Source of the DNA: Streptomyces sp. NBC_01476
Lineage (GTDB): Bacteria; Actinomycetota; Actinomycetes; Streptomycetales; Streptomycetaceae
Assembly: GCF_036227265.1 (NCBI RefSeq)
Contig: NZ_CP109446.1
Location: 2,741,501 to 2,805,500 of the forward strand
DNA length: 64,000 bases
Reading direction: 5' to 3'
In this document: piece by piece, positions 45,663 to 54,936 of the stretch
Layout of the letters: every line of letters starts with the position of its first letter
Numbering within the stretch: position 1 is the stretch's first letter
Position numbers and translations under genes: made by a program
Notes under the pieces: generated by a model
Told to the model about the DNA's origin: nothing
Database searches by the model: none
Seen by the model: the letters and a program-made list of their open reading frames with translations, nothing else

Positions 45663-46073
45663 TCAGACCGCGGCGGTCGCGCCCGTGGAGTTGCCGCGGC
45701 GGCGCAGCACCCACGCGCCGGCGCCGAGGCCGCCGAGCAGGAGCACCGAGCCGGCCGCCAGGCCGCTGCCGCCGCCGACGGCGAGGCCGCCGCCGCCGGT
45801 GTGCATGCCGCCGTGCGGCTTCTTCCACTCGCCGCTCTCGCCCGCCTCCGAGGAGCTCGAGGAACCCGAGGTGCTCGGCTTGTCGCCCTTCTGCCAGTCG
45901 CCGCCCTCGTGCGAGGTGCTGCCGGAGCCGGAGGACTGCGAGGAGGACGAGGAGGACGAGGACCCGCTCGGGTCGTAGGCGTTCACAGCGCCGGTGGCGT
46001 GCGCGGCCGGGGCGGCGAAGGCGAGGCAGGCGGTGAGGGCGGCGCCGGCCAGGAGGGAGCGAGCAGTACGCAT
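45663..46073 (-). CDS. Ser/Gly-rich cell-surface protein, candidate sortase F substrate
   Basis: A 136-residue exported protein. Residues 1-26 are a signal peptide (ending APAAHA). The middle is Ser-rich (a run of eight serines) with repeated EGG/GEW patches. At residues 87-95 is PHGGMHTGGG, then a hydrophobic helix (about 104-123) and RRR at 124-126. The order motif-helix-positive tail is that of a sortase sorting signal, but LPxTG is absent. HTGGG occupies its place. With a class F sortase as the next gene this is its probable substrate. I infer this from layout; no catalytic domain is visible. Confidence 0.7.
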   Translation of the reverse strand: MRTARSLLAGAALTACLAFAAPAAHATGAVNAYDPSGSSSSSSSSQSSGSGSTSHEGGDWQKGDKPSTSGSSSSSEAGESGEWKKPHGGMHTGGGGLAVGGGSGLAAGSVLLLGGLGAGAWVLRRRGNSTGATAAV

Positions 46074-46369
46074 GGGGACGATTCCTTCCGTCGCTACGTG
46101 CACCGGTCGGCAGGAGGCCGGCCCTGAGAAGCGCAGTGGCGACGTGCTCACCGTGCGTGACTCCTGGCACTCGTGCCACCGGAGAGGGCCGCCAGGGGCA
46201 CGGGTTGCGCCCTTCGGGTGGCCGGAGACCCCCGGACAGGCCAACTCGCCGCCCCGGCAAGCGGCCCGACTGTCCGTCACCCGCTCGGACCGGACCGGCG
46301 GCACAGCCTTCACGAATGCGCCCACAGTGGTGATCACACGCAGTGCGCCGCCACGACTGAGAGGACGTC
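46074..46369. promoter_or_regulatory. Divergent region between surface protein and multicopper oxidase genes
   Basis: 296 bp without a gene. It includes an inverted repeat TGGCAC-TC-GTGCCA at 46165-46178 that resembles a half of a longer operator. No clear promoter hexamers were identified. Confidence 0.45.
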
Positions 46370-47521
46370 ATGTCTTCGGAATTCCCTGATGCCACCCCCA
46401 CCGGCCGCCGGACCCTGCTGCGCGCGATGACCGGCGGCGGCGCGCTGGCCGCGCTGACCCTGCCGGGCGCCGGGCCCGCCGCCGCGGCCACCACGACCAG
46501 CGGGGCCGGGGACGCCGACCCGTTCGTCCAGGACCGCTTCCGGCCCACCGGGCGGACCCGCGAGTACTGGGTGCAGGCCGACTCCTTCGCCCACAACGTG
46601 GCCCCGAACGGCTACGACGGCATGACCGGCATGCACTTCACCGCCGACCAGACGACGTATCAGGCGATCGGCTTCCGCGCCTACACCCGTGACTGGGGCC
46701 GCCCGTTGGCCGCGGATGAGGGACCGGACGGCGTCGGGGCGAACAGCGGTATCCCCGGTCCGGTGCTGCGCGGCAAGGTCGGCGACGTCATCAAGGTGCA
46801 CTTCAAGAACAACGACACCCACTACAAGTGGCCGCACAGCATGCACCCGCACGGTGTCCGCTACGACCAGGACAGCGACGGCGGCTGGATGGCCGACGAC
46901 CCCCAACGCCCGGGCACCGCAGTGCCGTTCGGCGGTACGTACACCTACACCTGGACCTGCACGCCCGGCTCGGTGGGCAGTTGGCCGTACCACGACCACG
47001 CGGCGCCGCAGAGCGTCGCGCAGGCGGGCACGGGGGCGGCAGCGGGCATGAGTGCAAGTGCGGGCGGGCACGGGGGCGGTGGCGGCCCGGTGATGGAAAT
47101 CGGCGCGGAGCTCGGCCTGTTCGGGATGATCGCCGTCACCGGTGAGCAAACCCCGCCGGTCGACCGGGAGTTCGTGCTCTTCTTCCACGATGTGTCCGCC
47201 GCCGACGCGCCCTCGCTCGCCCAGGATGTCTCGCTGTGCAACGGCGGCGCCTTCGTCGACAACGCGGCGACCTTCACCGCCCGGCCCGGCGACCGGGTGC
47301 GCTGGCGGGTCGGCACGCTCGGCAACTCCTTCCACGTCTTCCACCTCCACGGGCACCGCTGGCGCACCGCCGACGGGTGGGTGGACTCCCAGGTGATCGG
47401 TCCTGCCACGACGCTGACCGTGGAGTATCTGGAGGACAACCCGGGTGACTGGATCTACCACTGCCATGTGCCGGGCCACATGATGCGCGGGATGGCCGGC
47501 CGCTACCGGGTCACCCGCTGA
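46370..47521 (+). CDS. Exported multicopper oxidase
   Basis: A 383-residue two-domain-size multicopper oxidase. The N-terminus (GRRTLLRAMTGGGALAAL) resembles a Tat signal. Copper ligands appear in four blocks: HPHGV, WPYHDH, FHVFHLHGH and YHCHVPGHMMRGM, the last holding the Cys and Met of the type 1 site. All ligand sets needed for a type 1 and a trinuclear centre are present. Residues about 222-246 are a Gly/Ala-rich insertion. The size is near that of small laccases. It oxidises phenols or metals outside the membrane; the specific role is unknown. Confidence 0.88.
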   Translation: MSSEFPDATPTGRRTLLRAMTGGGALAALTLPGAGPAAAATTTSGAGDADPFVQDRFRPTGRTREYWVQADSFAHNVAPNGYDGMTGMHFTADQTTYQAIGFRAYTRDWGRPLAADEGPDGVGANSGIPGPVLRGKVGDVIKVHFKNNDTHYKWPHSMHPHGVRYDQDSDGGWMADDPQRPGTAVPFGGTYTYTWTCTPGSVGSWPYHDHAAPQSVAQAGTGAAAGMSASAGGHGGGGGPVMEIGAELGLFGMIAVTGEQTPPVDREFVLFFHDVSAADAPSLAQDVSLCNGGAFVDNAATFTARPGDRVRWRVGTLGNSFHVFHLHGHRWRTADGWVDSQVIGPATTLTVEYLEDNPGDWIYHCHVPGHMMRGMAGRYRVTR

Positions 47522-47540
47522 ACCGGGTCCCGGCACGGCA

Positions 47541-47571
47541 CCGGGCCGTACGCGGATCACGTACGGCCCGG
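47541..47571. terminator. Terminator between multicopper oxidase and pigment hydroxylase genes
   Basis: A 12-bp perfect stem CCGGGCCGTACG / CGTACGGCCCGG with a 7-nt loop, 19 bp after the oxidase stop and 40 bp from the convergent hydroxylase stop. Confidence 0.8.
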
Positions 47572-47611
47572 CAACTCGCTCTCGGGGCGCCCGAGTTGAA
47601 CCCCTCGCGGC

Positions 47612-49222
47612 TCAGCCGCGGCTCAGCACCCGCTCCAGCACCCCGCCGAGCGTGCCCTCGGGGTCGGGGTCGGCGCCCGTCGAGCGCCACGCCACGAATC
47701 CGTCCGGCCGGACCAGCACCGCTCCGTCGTCGCCCACCGCGTGCAGCCGGCCGAAGGCCGCTTCGTCCTCGGGACGCAGTTCCTGCCCGATGCCGTAGCA
47801 CTCCAGCGGGATGCCGGTGCGTTCGGCGAGCAGCCGGCCCGCGGTCCGCCAGGCGTCACCCGCCGGGCCGCTGAGCAGGACGGGGTGGCGCTCGTAGAGG
47901 TCGAGGGTGGAGAGCCGTTCGCCGCCGCGCTGCACCCACAGGTGAGGAGCCCGCCCGCCAGGTGCGGCCACCGGGGTGAACTCCTCCGGGATGACCTCGT
48001 CCTGGGCCCCTTCGACCGCGCCGGCCGGATAGCGGTAGCCGAGCACCATCGCCATCATCCCGGGCTTCGGGCCGCCGGCCGGGCCGACGTCGTACCCCGG
48101 GTGGCGGTGTTCGGCCGAGCGGTCCGAGGCGCGGGCGGCGGTGGCCAGCGCGACCGGGCGCCGCTCGGCGTCGTAGCTTTCCAGCAGCCCGGACCCGGCC
48201 CAGCCGGCCAGCACCGCGGCGAGCTTCCAGGCGAGGTTGTGGGCGTCCTGGATACCGGTGTTGGAGCCGAAGGCGCCGGTCGGCGACATCTCGTGGGCCG
48301 CGTCGCCGGCCAGCAGGATGCGGCCCCTGCCGTACCGCTCGGCCACCCGCTCGGCGGCGTGCCACGGTGCCTTTCCGGTGATGTCGACCTCCAGGTCCGG
48401 CACTCCGGTGGCGGTACGGATCAGTTCGGTGCAGCGGTCGTCGGTGAAGTCCTCCAGGGTCTCGCCGTCGTCCGGGCGCCACGGGGCGTGGAAGACCCAG
48501 TCCTGCTCGTTGTCCACCGGCAGCAGAGCGCCGGGGCTCCGCGGGTTGGTCAGGTAGCAGACGATGAACCGCCGGTCGCCGACCGCGTCGGCGAGCCGCT
48601 TGGCGCGGAAGGTGATGCTCACGTTGTGGAAGAGGTCGCCCGGGCCGGTCATGGCGATGCCGAGACGCTCGCGGACCGGGCTGCGCGGACCGTCGGCGGC
48701 GATCAGGTAGCCGGCCCTGACCGTGCGCTCCTCGCCGGTCTCCCGGGAGCGGACGACGGCTGTCACTCCGTCGGCGTCCTGCTCGCAGGAAATCAGCTCG
48801 GTGCCGAAGCGGATGTCGCCGGTGAGCGAGCGGGCGTTGCGCAGCAGCACCGGTTCGAGGTCGTTCTGGCTGCACAGGCACCAGCCCGACGGGCTGATCC
48901 GCTCCAGCTTTCCGCCCGGGTCGATCTGCTTGAAAAGCCACTCCTGGTCGGCGCCCGTCAGGGTGTCGGCCTGCAGGATGCCGTGGTTCTCGGCCAGGAC
49001 GGAGGCGGCGCCGCGGATCTGCGGCTCCACGCCGGCGCCGCGGAAAAGTTCCATGGTGCGGACGTTGTTGCCGCGCCCGCGGGGGTGGTGGGAGGTCCTG
49101 GAATGGCGCTCCACGAGCAGGTGCTCGACGCCGAGGCGCCCCAGGAACAGCGAAGCGGACAGGCCCACCAGGGAGCCGCCGGCGATCAGGACGGGCACAC
49201 GCTCGTCGGTAGTGGGGGTCAT
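47612..49222 (-). CDS. FAD-dependent aromatic hydroxylase of the spore-pigment cluster (WhiE ORFVIII type)
   Basis: A 536-residue class A flavin monooxygenase. The FAD-binding loop VLIAGGSLVGLSASLFLGRLG is at the N-terminus, the DGPRSPVRERLG motif near residue 170, and the GDAAHEMSPTGAFGSNTGIQDAHNLAWKL block near residue 300. A thioredoxin-like C-terminal domain (about 430-536) completes the phenol-hydroxylase fold. Members hydroxylate polyketide rings with NADPH and oxygen. It is transcribed divergently from the pigment operon, just as whiE ORFVIII is in S. coelicolor. There that gene is switched on late, in sporulating hyphae. Confidence 0.88.
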   Translation of the reverse strand: MTPTTDERVPVLIAGGSLVGLSASLFLGRLGVEHLLVERHSRTSHHPRGRGNNVRTMELFRGAGVEPQIRGAASVLAENHGILQADTLTGADQEWLFKQIDPGGKLERISPSGWCLCSQNDLEPVLLRNARSLTGDIRFGTELISCEQDADGVTAVVRSRETGEERTVRAGYLIAADGPRSPVRERLGIAMTGPGDLFHNVSITFRAKRLADAVGDRRFIVCYLTNPRSPGALLPVDNEQDWVFHAPWRPDDGETLEDFTDDRCTELIRTATGVPDLEVDITGKAPWHAAERVAERYGRGRILLAGDAAHEMSPTGAFGSNTGIQDAHNLAWKLAAVLAGWAGSGLLESYDAERRPVALATAARASDRSAEHRHPGYDVGPAGGPKPGMMAMVLGYRYPAGAVEGAQDEVIPEEFTPVAAPGGRAPHLWVQRGGERLSTLDLYERHPVLLSGPAGDAWRTAGRLLAERTGIPLECYGIGQELRPEDEAAFGRLHAVGDDGAVLVRPDGFVAWRSTGADPDPEGTLGGVLERVLSRG

Positions 49223-49406
49223 GGTTTCTCTCTTCCCTGCCGGCCCGCCCCCGGGAGCCGGATGGCGGGGTCTTCACTCGCCCGCGTCACGCGCAGTGCG
49301 CGATACGTGCCCTTACGTGACCATTACGTTAGCCGAGCGAACCCTTCCGCATATGCGTGAGGCAAGCGCCGGTGCAGGGCCGACCCCGTACCCGAGAGGA
49401 CCCCCC
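49223..49406. promoter_or_regulatory. Divergent promoter region of the spore-pigment cluster
   Basis: 184 bp separate the divergent hydroxylase and ORFI-type genes. An AT-richer patch at about 49,295-49,350 holds three ACGT/TACGTG motifs spaced 12-13 bp apart and a GCATATGC palindrome at 49349-49356. In S. coelicolor the equivalent region has two sporulation-specific promoters, one sigma-F dependent. I could not pick out -35/-10 sequences with confidence. Confidence 0.5.
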
Positions 49407-50486
49407 GTGACGACTCTGGACGACCGGCAGACCTCGCCGGCCCCCGCCGACCCCACCATCACCCGGCTGCGCGTCGTACTGCTGCTGGACGTCCTCGACG
49501 GCAGACAGGATGCCTTCCTGGCGGCGTACGAGCAGATCCGGCACCAGGTCGCGGCCGTTCCCGGGCACATCAGCGACCAGCTCTGCCAGTCGCTCGGCAA
49601 CTCCTCGCAGTGGCTGATCACCAGCGAGTGGGAGGACAGCGAGTCCTTCCTGGAGTGGGTGGAGAGCGCCGCGCACATCAAGATGGTCGAGCCGCTGCAC
49701 GGCTGTGTACGGGACACCACCTCGCTGCGCTTCGTGATCGCCGCCGAGACGCCGGCGGCCGGCGAGGTCAAGGCCCGTACCGCGCCGCGCAATCCAGGCG
49801 CCGGGCTCGACCCGCTGCCCGCCCCGCCGCTGTGCAGCGGCGGCGTGGTCCGGCACGCGATCACCTTCACGGTGAAGCCCGGCAGCGAGCCCGAGGTGGC
49901 GAAGATCCTGGCCGGCTACCAGTCGCCGCAGGCCCAGGTGGACGACTCCACCCGGCTGCTGCGGACCTCCCTTTTCCTGCACGGCAACCGGGTGGTGCGC
50001 GCGGTCGAGGTGGCTGGCGACCTCGGCAACGCCCTGCGGCACGTCGCCGCCCAGCCCGAGGTCAGGGCGGTGGAAGAGGCGATCAACCCGTACCTGGAAG
50101 AGCACCGGGACCTGACCGACGGCGCTTCGGCGCGGGCCTTCTTCGCCCGGGCCGCGCTGCCCGCCGTCGAGCACGTCGCGGCGGCCGGGCCCGCCGGCGA
50201 CCTGGACCGGCACGCCTTCGTCCACACGGTGGTCCCGGCCGAGGGTCCGGCCGAGGCGCGCCGCCTCGCCGCCCTCGACGCGGAGGCCGCGGCCGAGGCC
50301 GGGCAGCCGCTGGTGTCCAGCACCGTCTTCCAGCGCGGCGACGTGCTGGTCCGGGTGGTGGACGTGCGGGCCGGCGCCGACGCCGGCGCGGTGGCCCGCG
50401 GCGGCCGGGCGATGACCCCGGTGACCGACCGCACTTCGGACGGCGCCGGTGACCACGGCGGCAAGGCCAGGTCCCCGCGGCGCTGA
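49407..50486 (+). CDS. SchA/CurD-like spore-pigment protein (WhiE ORFI type)
   Basis: A 359-residue protein with an antibiotic-biosynthesis-monooxygenase-like half (about residues 18-110, [31 protein letters not shown]) and SchA/CurD-like repeats in the remainder ([27 protein letters not shown]). The first gene of whiE-type clusters encodes this protein; its role in pigment formation or targeting is not well established. The GTG start follows GAGAGGA by 6 bp. It heads an operon of closely spaced and overlapping genes. Confidence 0.87.
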   Translation: MTTLDDRQTSPAPADPTITRLRVVLLLDVLDGRQDAFLAAYEQIRHQVAAVPGHISDQLCQSLGNSSQWLITSEWEDSESFLEWVESAAHIKMVEPLHGCVRDTTSLRFVIAAETPAAGEVKARTAPRNPGAGLDPLPAPPLCSGGVVRHAITFTVKPGSEPEVAKILAGYQSPQAQVDDSTRLLRTSLFLHGNRVVRAVEVAGDLGNALRHVAAQPEVRAVEEAINPYLEEHRDLTDGASARAFFARAALPAVEHVAAAGPAGDLDRHAFVHTVVPAEGPAEARRLAALDAEAAAEAGQPLVSSTVFQRGDVLVRVVDVRAGADAGAVARGGRAMTPVTDRTSDGAGDHGGKARSPRR

Positions 50487-50562
50487 GCCCGGCGGCCGGC
50501 GCCGCCCGCTCCCCCGCCCCCTTGTACAGCGCCACCGTGCGCCCCCACCCCACGGAGCAGTC

Positions 50563-51096
50563 ATGACCGATCGCACACCGCTCATCGTCCACCTCGACGA
50601 CACCAGTCCCAACCGCCGCAGGGGCGGTGATCTGCGGGCCATGCTCACCCCGGCGACGGTCGGGTCGACCAGCGGTTTCATGGGGCTGGCGCTGATCGCG
50701 CCCGGTGACCGGATCGGCGAGCACTACCACCCGTACTCCGAGGAGTTCGTGTTCGTCGTCAGCGGCCGTCTGGAGGTCGACCTCGACGGGGTCAGCCACG
50801 AACTGCGGCCCGACCAGGGGCTGCTGATCCCGGTGGACGTACGGCACCGGTTCCGCAACGTCGGCGACACCGAGGCCCGGATGGTCTTCCACCTGGGCCC
50901 GCTGGCGCCGCGCCCCGAACTCGGCCACGTGGACACGGAGACCACGGAGACCACGCAGGGTCCGCAGTCCGGTGCGGGCACCCAGGGCAAGCAGGGCGCA
51001 CAGGGCACCGAGGGCACGGCGGCCGGCAAGGCCACCGCGGGCACCGTCGGGGCGGGCGCGGGTGCGCCTCCCGACCCGGCCGGGGCCCGCGCATGA
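50563..51096 (+). CDS. Cupin of the spore-pigment cluster (WhiE ORFII type) with long low-complexity tail
   Basis: A 177-residue protein with a single cupin barrel over residues 35-125 ([33 protein letters not shown]). The metal-binding HYH...E and the later His are present. Residues about 127-177 form a Gly/Thr/Ala-rich tail with TETTETT and GxQGxxG-like repeats that seems superfluous to the fold. WhiE ORFII-type cupins may act as cyclase or stabiliser. It starts with a GGAG Shine-Dalgarno sequence and overlaps the KS-alpha start by 4 bp. Confidence 0.88.
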   Translation: MTDRTPLIVHLDDTSPNRRRGGDLRAMLTPATVGSTSGFMGLALIAPGDRIGEHYHPYSEEFVFVVSGRLEVDLDGVSHELRPDQGLLIPVDVRHRFRNVGDTEARMVFHLGPLAPRPELGHVDTETTETTQGPQSGAGTQGKQGAQGTEGTAAGKATAGTVGAGAGAPPDPAGARA

Positions 51097-52361
51097 ACCG
51101 GCGGGTGGCGGTCACCGGTCTGGGCGTGGTCGCGCCCGGTGGCACCGGCGTGCGGGCCTTCTGGGACCTGCTCACCGCGGGCCGGACCGCGACCCGGGGC
51201 ATCACCCTCTTCGACCCGGCGGGCTTCCGGTCCCGGATCGCCGCCGAGTGCGACTTCGACGCCCAGGCCGCGGGCCTGGGCCCGGAGCGGGCAGAACACG
51301 CCGACCGCTACATCCAGTTCGCACTGGCCGCGGCCCGCGAGGCGGTCGCCGACAGCGGCCTGGACCTGACCGGCGTCGACCCGTGGCGGATCGGCACCTC
51401 GCTCGGCTCGGCGGTCGGCGGCACCACCCGGCTGGAGCGCGACTACGTGGCGGTCAGCGCCGGCGGCAGCCGGTGGGACGTGGACCCCACGGCCGCGGGC
51501 GCGCATCTGCACCGGGCCTTCCAGCCCAGTGCGCTGGCCGCCGAAGTGGCCGAGGATCTCGGCGCGCTGGGGCCGGTGCAGACCGTCTCCACCGGCTGCA
51601 CCTCCGGTCTCGATGCGGTCGGGCACGCCTTCCACCTGGTCCAGGAGGGCAAGGCCGACATCATCGTGGCCGGCGCCGCGGACTCGCCGATCTCCCCGAT
51701 CACGGTGGCCTGCTTCGACGCGATCAAGGCCACCTCGACCCGTAACGACGACCCGGAGCACGCCTCCCGGCCCTTCGACGCGGAACGCGACGGCTTCGTC
51801 CTCGGAGAGGGCGGCGCCGTCCTGCTGCTGGAGGAGTGGGAGCACGCCCGCCGCCGGGGTGCCCGGATCCACTGCGAGCTGCGCGGCTTCGCCACCTTCG
51901 GCAACGCGTACCACATGACCGGGCTGACCACCGAGGGCCTGGAGATGTCCCGGGCCATCGACCACGCGCTGGCCGACGCCCGGATCGATCCGACCGGCAT
52001 CGACTACGTCAACGCGCACGGCTCGGGCACCAAGCAGAACGACCGGCACGAGACCGCCGCCGTCAAGCGGTCGCTGGGCGAGCACGCCCGCGCGGTCCCG
52101 ATGAGCTCGATCAAGTCGATGGTCGGGCACTCGCTCGGCGCCATCGGGGCGATCGAACTCGCCGCCTGCGCACTGGCGCTGGCGAACGACGTGATCCCGC
52201 CCACCGCGAACTACACCACCCCGGACCCGGAGTGCGACCTGGACTACGTGCCGCGCACCGCCCGGGAGGCCCGGCTGCGGTCGGTGCTCTCGGTCGGCAG
52301 CGGCTTCGGCGGTTTCCAGTCCGCGGTGGTGCTCGCGCACCCGGAGAGGAGCACGGCATGA
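51093..52361 (+). CDS. Type II polyketide ketosynthase alpha (WhiE ORFIII type)
   Basis: A 422-residue KS-alpha that elongates the spore-pigment polyketide chain with malonyl-ACP. The catalytic Cys is in [13 protein letters not shown], the His residues in [11 protein letters not shown] and [13 protein letters not shown]. It forms a heterodimer with the next gene product and overlaps it by 4 bp (ATGA), a strict pairing in such minimal PKSs. Upstream cupin overlap also implies one transcript. Confidence 0.96.
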   Translation: MNRRVAVTGLGVVAPGGTGVRAFWDLLTAGRTATRGITLFDPAGFRSRIAAECDFDAQAAGLGPERAEHADRYIQFALAAAREAVADSGLDLTGVDPWRIGTSLGSAVGGTTRLERDYVAVSAGGSRWDVDPTAAGAHLHRAFQPSALAAEVAEDLGALGPVQTVSTGCTSGLDAVGHAFHLVQEGKADIIVAGAADSPISPITVACFDAIKATSTRNDDPEHASRPFDAERDGFVLGEGGAVLLLEEWEHARRRGARIHCELRGFATFGNAYHMTGLTTEGLEMSRAIDHALADARIDPTGIDYVNAHGSGTKQNDRHETAAVKRSLGEHARAVPMSSIKSMVGHSLGAIGAIELAACALALANDVIPPTANYTTPDPECDLDYVPRTAREARLRSVLSVGSGFGGFQSAVVLAHPERSTA

Positions 52362-53614
52362 ACGGGCCAGTCCGACAAGGGAGTTCCGGCCGCGTCGTGG
52401 TGACAGGACTCGGCGTGGTGGCACCCAACGGCATCGGCACCGATGCCTTCTGGAAAGCCGTCCAGCAGGGCACCCCGGTGCTCGGCCGGGTCACCCGCGA
52501 GGGCTGCGCCGACCTGCCGCTGCGGGTGGCGGGCGAGGTGGCCGGCTTCGACCCGGCCGCCCTGGTCGAGGACCGCTTCCTCATCCAGACCGACCGCTTC
52601 ACCCACTTCGCGATGGCCGCCGCCGAACTCGCCCTGGGCGACGCCCGGCTGGCCGCCGACCCGGAGAACCCGTACGCGGTGGGCGTGGTGACCGCGGCCG
52701 GCTCGGGCGGCGGCGCCTTCGGCCAGCGTGAGCTCCAGCAACTGTGGGGCCAGGGGCCGTCGTTCGTCGGCCCGTACCAGTCGATCGCCTGGTTCTACGC
52801 GGCCAGCACCGGCCAGATCTCCATCCGGGGCGGCTTCCGCGGCCCCTGCGGGGTGCTCGCCGACGACGAACCCGGCGGACTTGACGCCTTCGCGCACGCC
52901 TGCCGTTCCATCCGGCGCGGTACGGCCGCGATGGTGGTGGGCGCCACCGAGGCACCGCTTGCCCCGTACTCGGTGGTCTGCCAGCTCGGTTACCCCGAGC
53001 TGAGCCTGTCGGACCAGCCGCGGCAGGCGTACCTGCCCTTCACCGCCGACGCCTGCGGCTTCTCCCCGGCCGAGGGCGGCGCGATGTTCGTGCTGGAGGA
53101 CGAGGAGGCGGCCCGGCAGCGCGGGGCCCGGCCTCGTGCGGTGGTGGCCGGGCACGCGGCGACCTTCACCGGATCCGGCGGCTGGGACCGTTCCCGCGAG
53201 GGCCTGGCCAAGGCGATCGAGGGCGCGCTGCTGGAGGCGGACTGCTCCCCCGACGAGGTCGACGTGGTCTTCGCCGACGCGCTCGGGGTGCCGGCCGCCG
53301 ACCGGGCCGAGGCGCTGGCCATCGCCGACGCGCTCGGCCCGCGGGCCGCGACCGTCCCGGTCACCGCGCCGAAGACCGGCTTCGGCCGGGCCTACTGCGC
53401 CTCCGGGGCACTCGACACCGCCGCCGCGGTGCTCGCCCTCGAACACGGGGTGGTGCCGCCGACCCCGAACGTCGCCGAGGTCCGCCACGACCTCGACATC
53501 GTCACCGGTGAGGCGCGTACCGCGCCGCTGCGCACCGCGCTGGTGCTCAGCCGCGGGCTGATGGGCGGGAACTCGGCGCTGGTGCTGCGCCGGGTGACCG
53601 GTGACCAGCGCTGA
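52358..53614 (+). CDS. Type II polyketide chain-length factor, KS-beta (WhiE ORFIV type)
   Basis: A 418-residue KS-beta (CLF) that sets chain length with KS-alpha. The region matching the KS active site reads [16 protein letters not shown], with Glu where KS-alpha has the catalytic Cys and where most CLFs have Gln. The C-terminal [20 protein letters not shown] replaces the catalytic-His segment. Overlap with KS-alpha indicates coupled synthesis. A hairpin separates it from the ACP gene. Confidence 0.93.
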   Translation: MNGPVRQGSSGRVVVTGLGVVAPNGIGTDAFWKAVQQGTPVLGRVTREGCADLPLRVAGEVAGFDPAALVEDRFLIQTDRFTHFAMAAAELALGDARLAADPENPYAVGVVTAAGSGGGAFGQRELQQLWGQGPSFVGPYQSIAWFYAASTGQISIRGGFRGPCGVLADDEPGGLDAFAHACRSIRRGTAAMVVGATEAPLAPYSVVCQLGYPELSLSDQPRQAYLPFTADACGFSPAEGGAMFVLEDEEAARQRGARPRAVVAGHAATFTGSGGWDRSREGLAKAIEGALLEADCSPDEVDVVFADALGVPAADRAEALAIADALGPRAATVPVTAPKTGFGRAYCASGALDTAAAVLALEHGVVPPTPNVAEVRHDLDIVTGEARTAPLRTALVLSRGLMGGNSALVLRRVTGDQR

Positions 53615-53674
53615 GCCCCACCGGGGCCGGGCCGGCCTCCCCGCAGGACCGGCCCCCGAAGCCTTCCCGTCCCC

Positions 53675-53706
53675 GCGGCCCAGGGCCGACGAAGTCCCTG
53701 GGCCGC
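53675..53706 (+). terminator. Intercistronic hairpin between CLF and ACP genes
   Basis: An 11-bp perfect stem GCGGCCCAGGG / CCCTGGGCCGC with a 10-nt loop in the only sizeable (138-bp) gap of the operon. It could protect downstream mRNA or partly terminate, changing ACP dosage against KS-CLF. Confidence 0.6.
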
Positions 53707-53745
53707 CAGCCCGTCAGCTCCCCCGAAGCACTCCGCTGAAAGTGA

Positions 53746-54507
<762 letters not shown>

Positions 54508-54511
54508 TCAC

Positions 54512-54844
54512 ATGCACCGCACCCTCATCGTCGCCCGGATGAAGCCCGGTTCCGCGCAGCACATCGCGGACACCTTCGCCGCCTCGGACCAGGGTGAACT
54601 GCCCGGTCTGATCGGCGTGACGGGCCGCAGCCTGTTCCAGTTCGGCGACCTCTACATGCATCTGATCGAGGCCGAGCGCCCGCCCGGCGCCGAGGTCACC
54701 CGGATGAAGGACCACCCCGAGTTCCGCGCCATCAGTGACTCGCTGACCGAGTACATCGAGGCGTACGACCCGAAGACATGGCGTGGTCCGAAGGACGCGA
54801 TGGCCCGGGAGTTCTACCGCTGGCAGCAGACGCCGGTCGGCTAG
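54512..54844 (+). CDS. Polyketide cyclase, TcmI family (WhiE ORFVII type)
   Basis: A 110-residue dimeric alpha/beta-barrel-type cyclase of the TcmI family, catalysing a late ring closure. The signature LVARMKPGSAQHIADTFAASD, then LFQFGDLYMHLIE is clear. Last gene of the pigment operon, followed by a 19-bp terminator. Confidence 0.93.
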   Translation: MHRTLIVARMKPGSAQHIADTFAASDQGELPGLIGVTGRSLFQFGDLYMHLIEAERPPGAEVTRMKDHPEFRAISDSLTEYIEAYDPKTWRGPKDAMAREFYRWQQTPVG

Positions 54845-54881
54845 TCCCCCCGTCCCGCGCGCGACCGCGCCGCCGGACAAC

Positions 54882-54926
54882 GCACGTCGCCCGTATCCCC
54901 GCCGGCCGGGGATACGGGCGACGTGC
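54882..54926. terminator. 19-bp terminator between pigment operon and methyltransferase-like gene
   Basis: A 19-bp perfect stem (54882-54900 / 54908-54926) with a 7-nt loop lies 38 bp after the cyclase stop and 11 bp from the convergent gene's stop. It should end transcription in both directions. Confidence 0.9.
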
Positions 54927-54936
54927 TGTTCCGGGG

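Noticed and set aside
46161..46180. CIRCE (HrcA) element
   Set aside because: CTGGCACTC is followed by GTGCCA after 0-1 bp rather than by GAGTGCCAG after 9 bp, so it is not CIRCE.
42811..47600. Mobile element or genomic island around the chitinase-sortase-oxidase group
   Set aside because: No transposase, integrase, tRNA-flanking repeat or composition change was visible; a rearrangement is possible but not an identifiable element.
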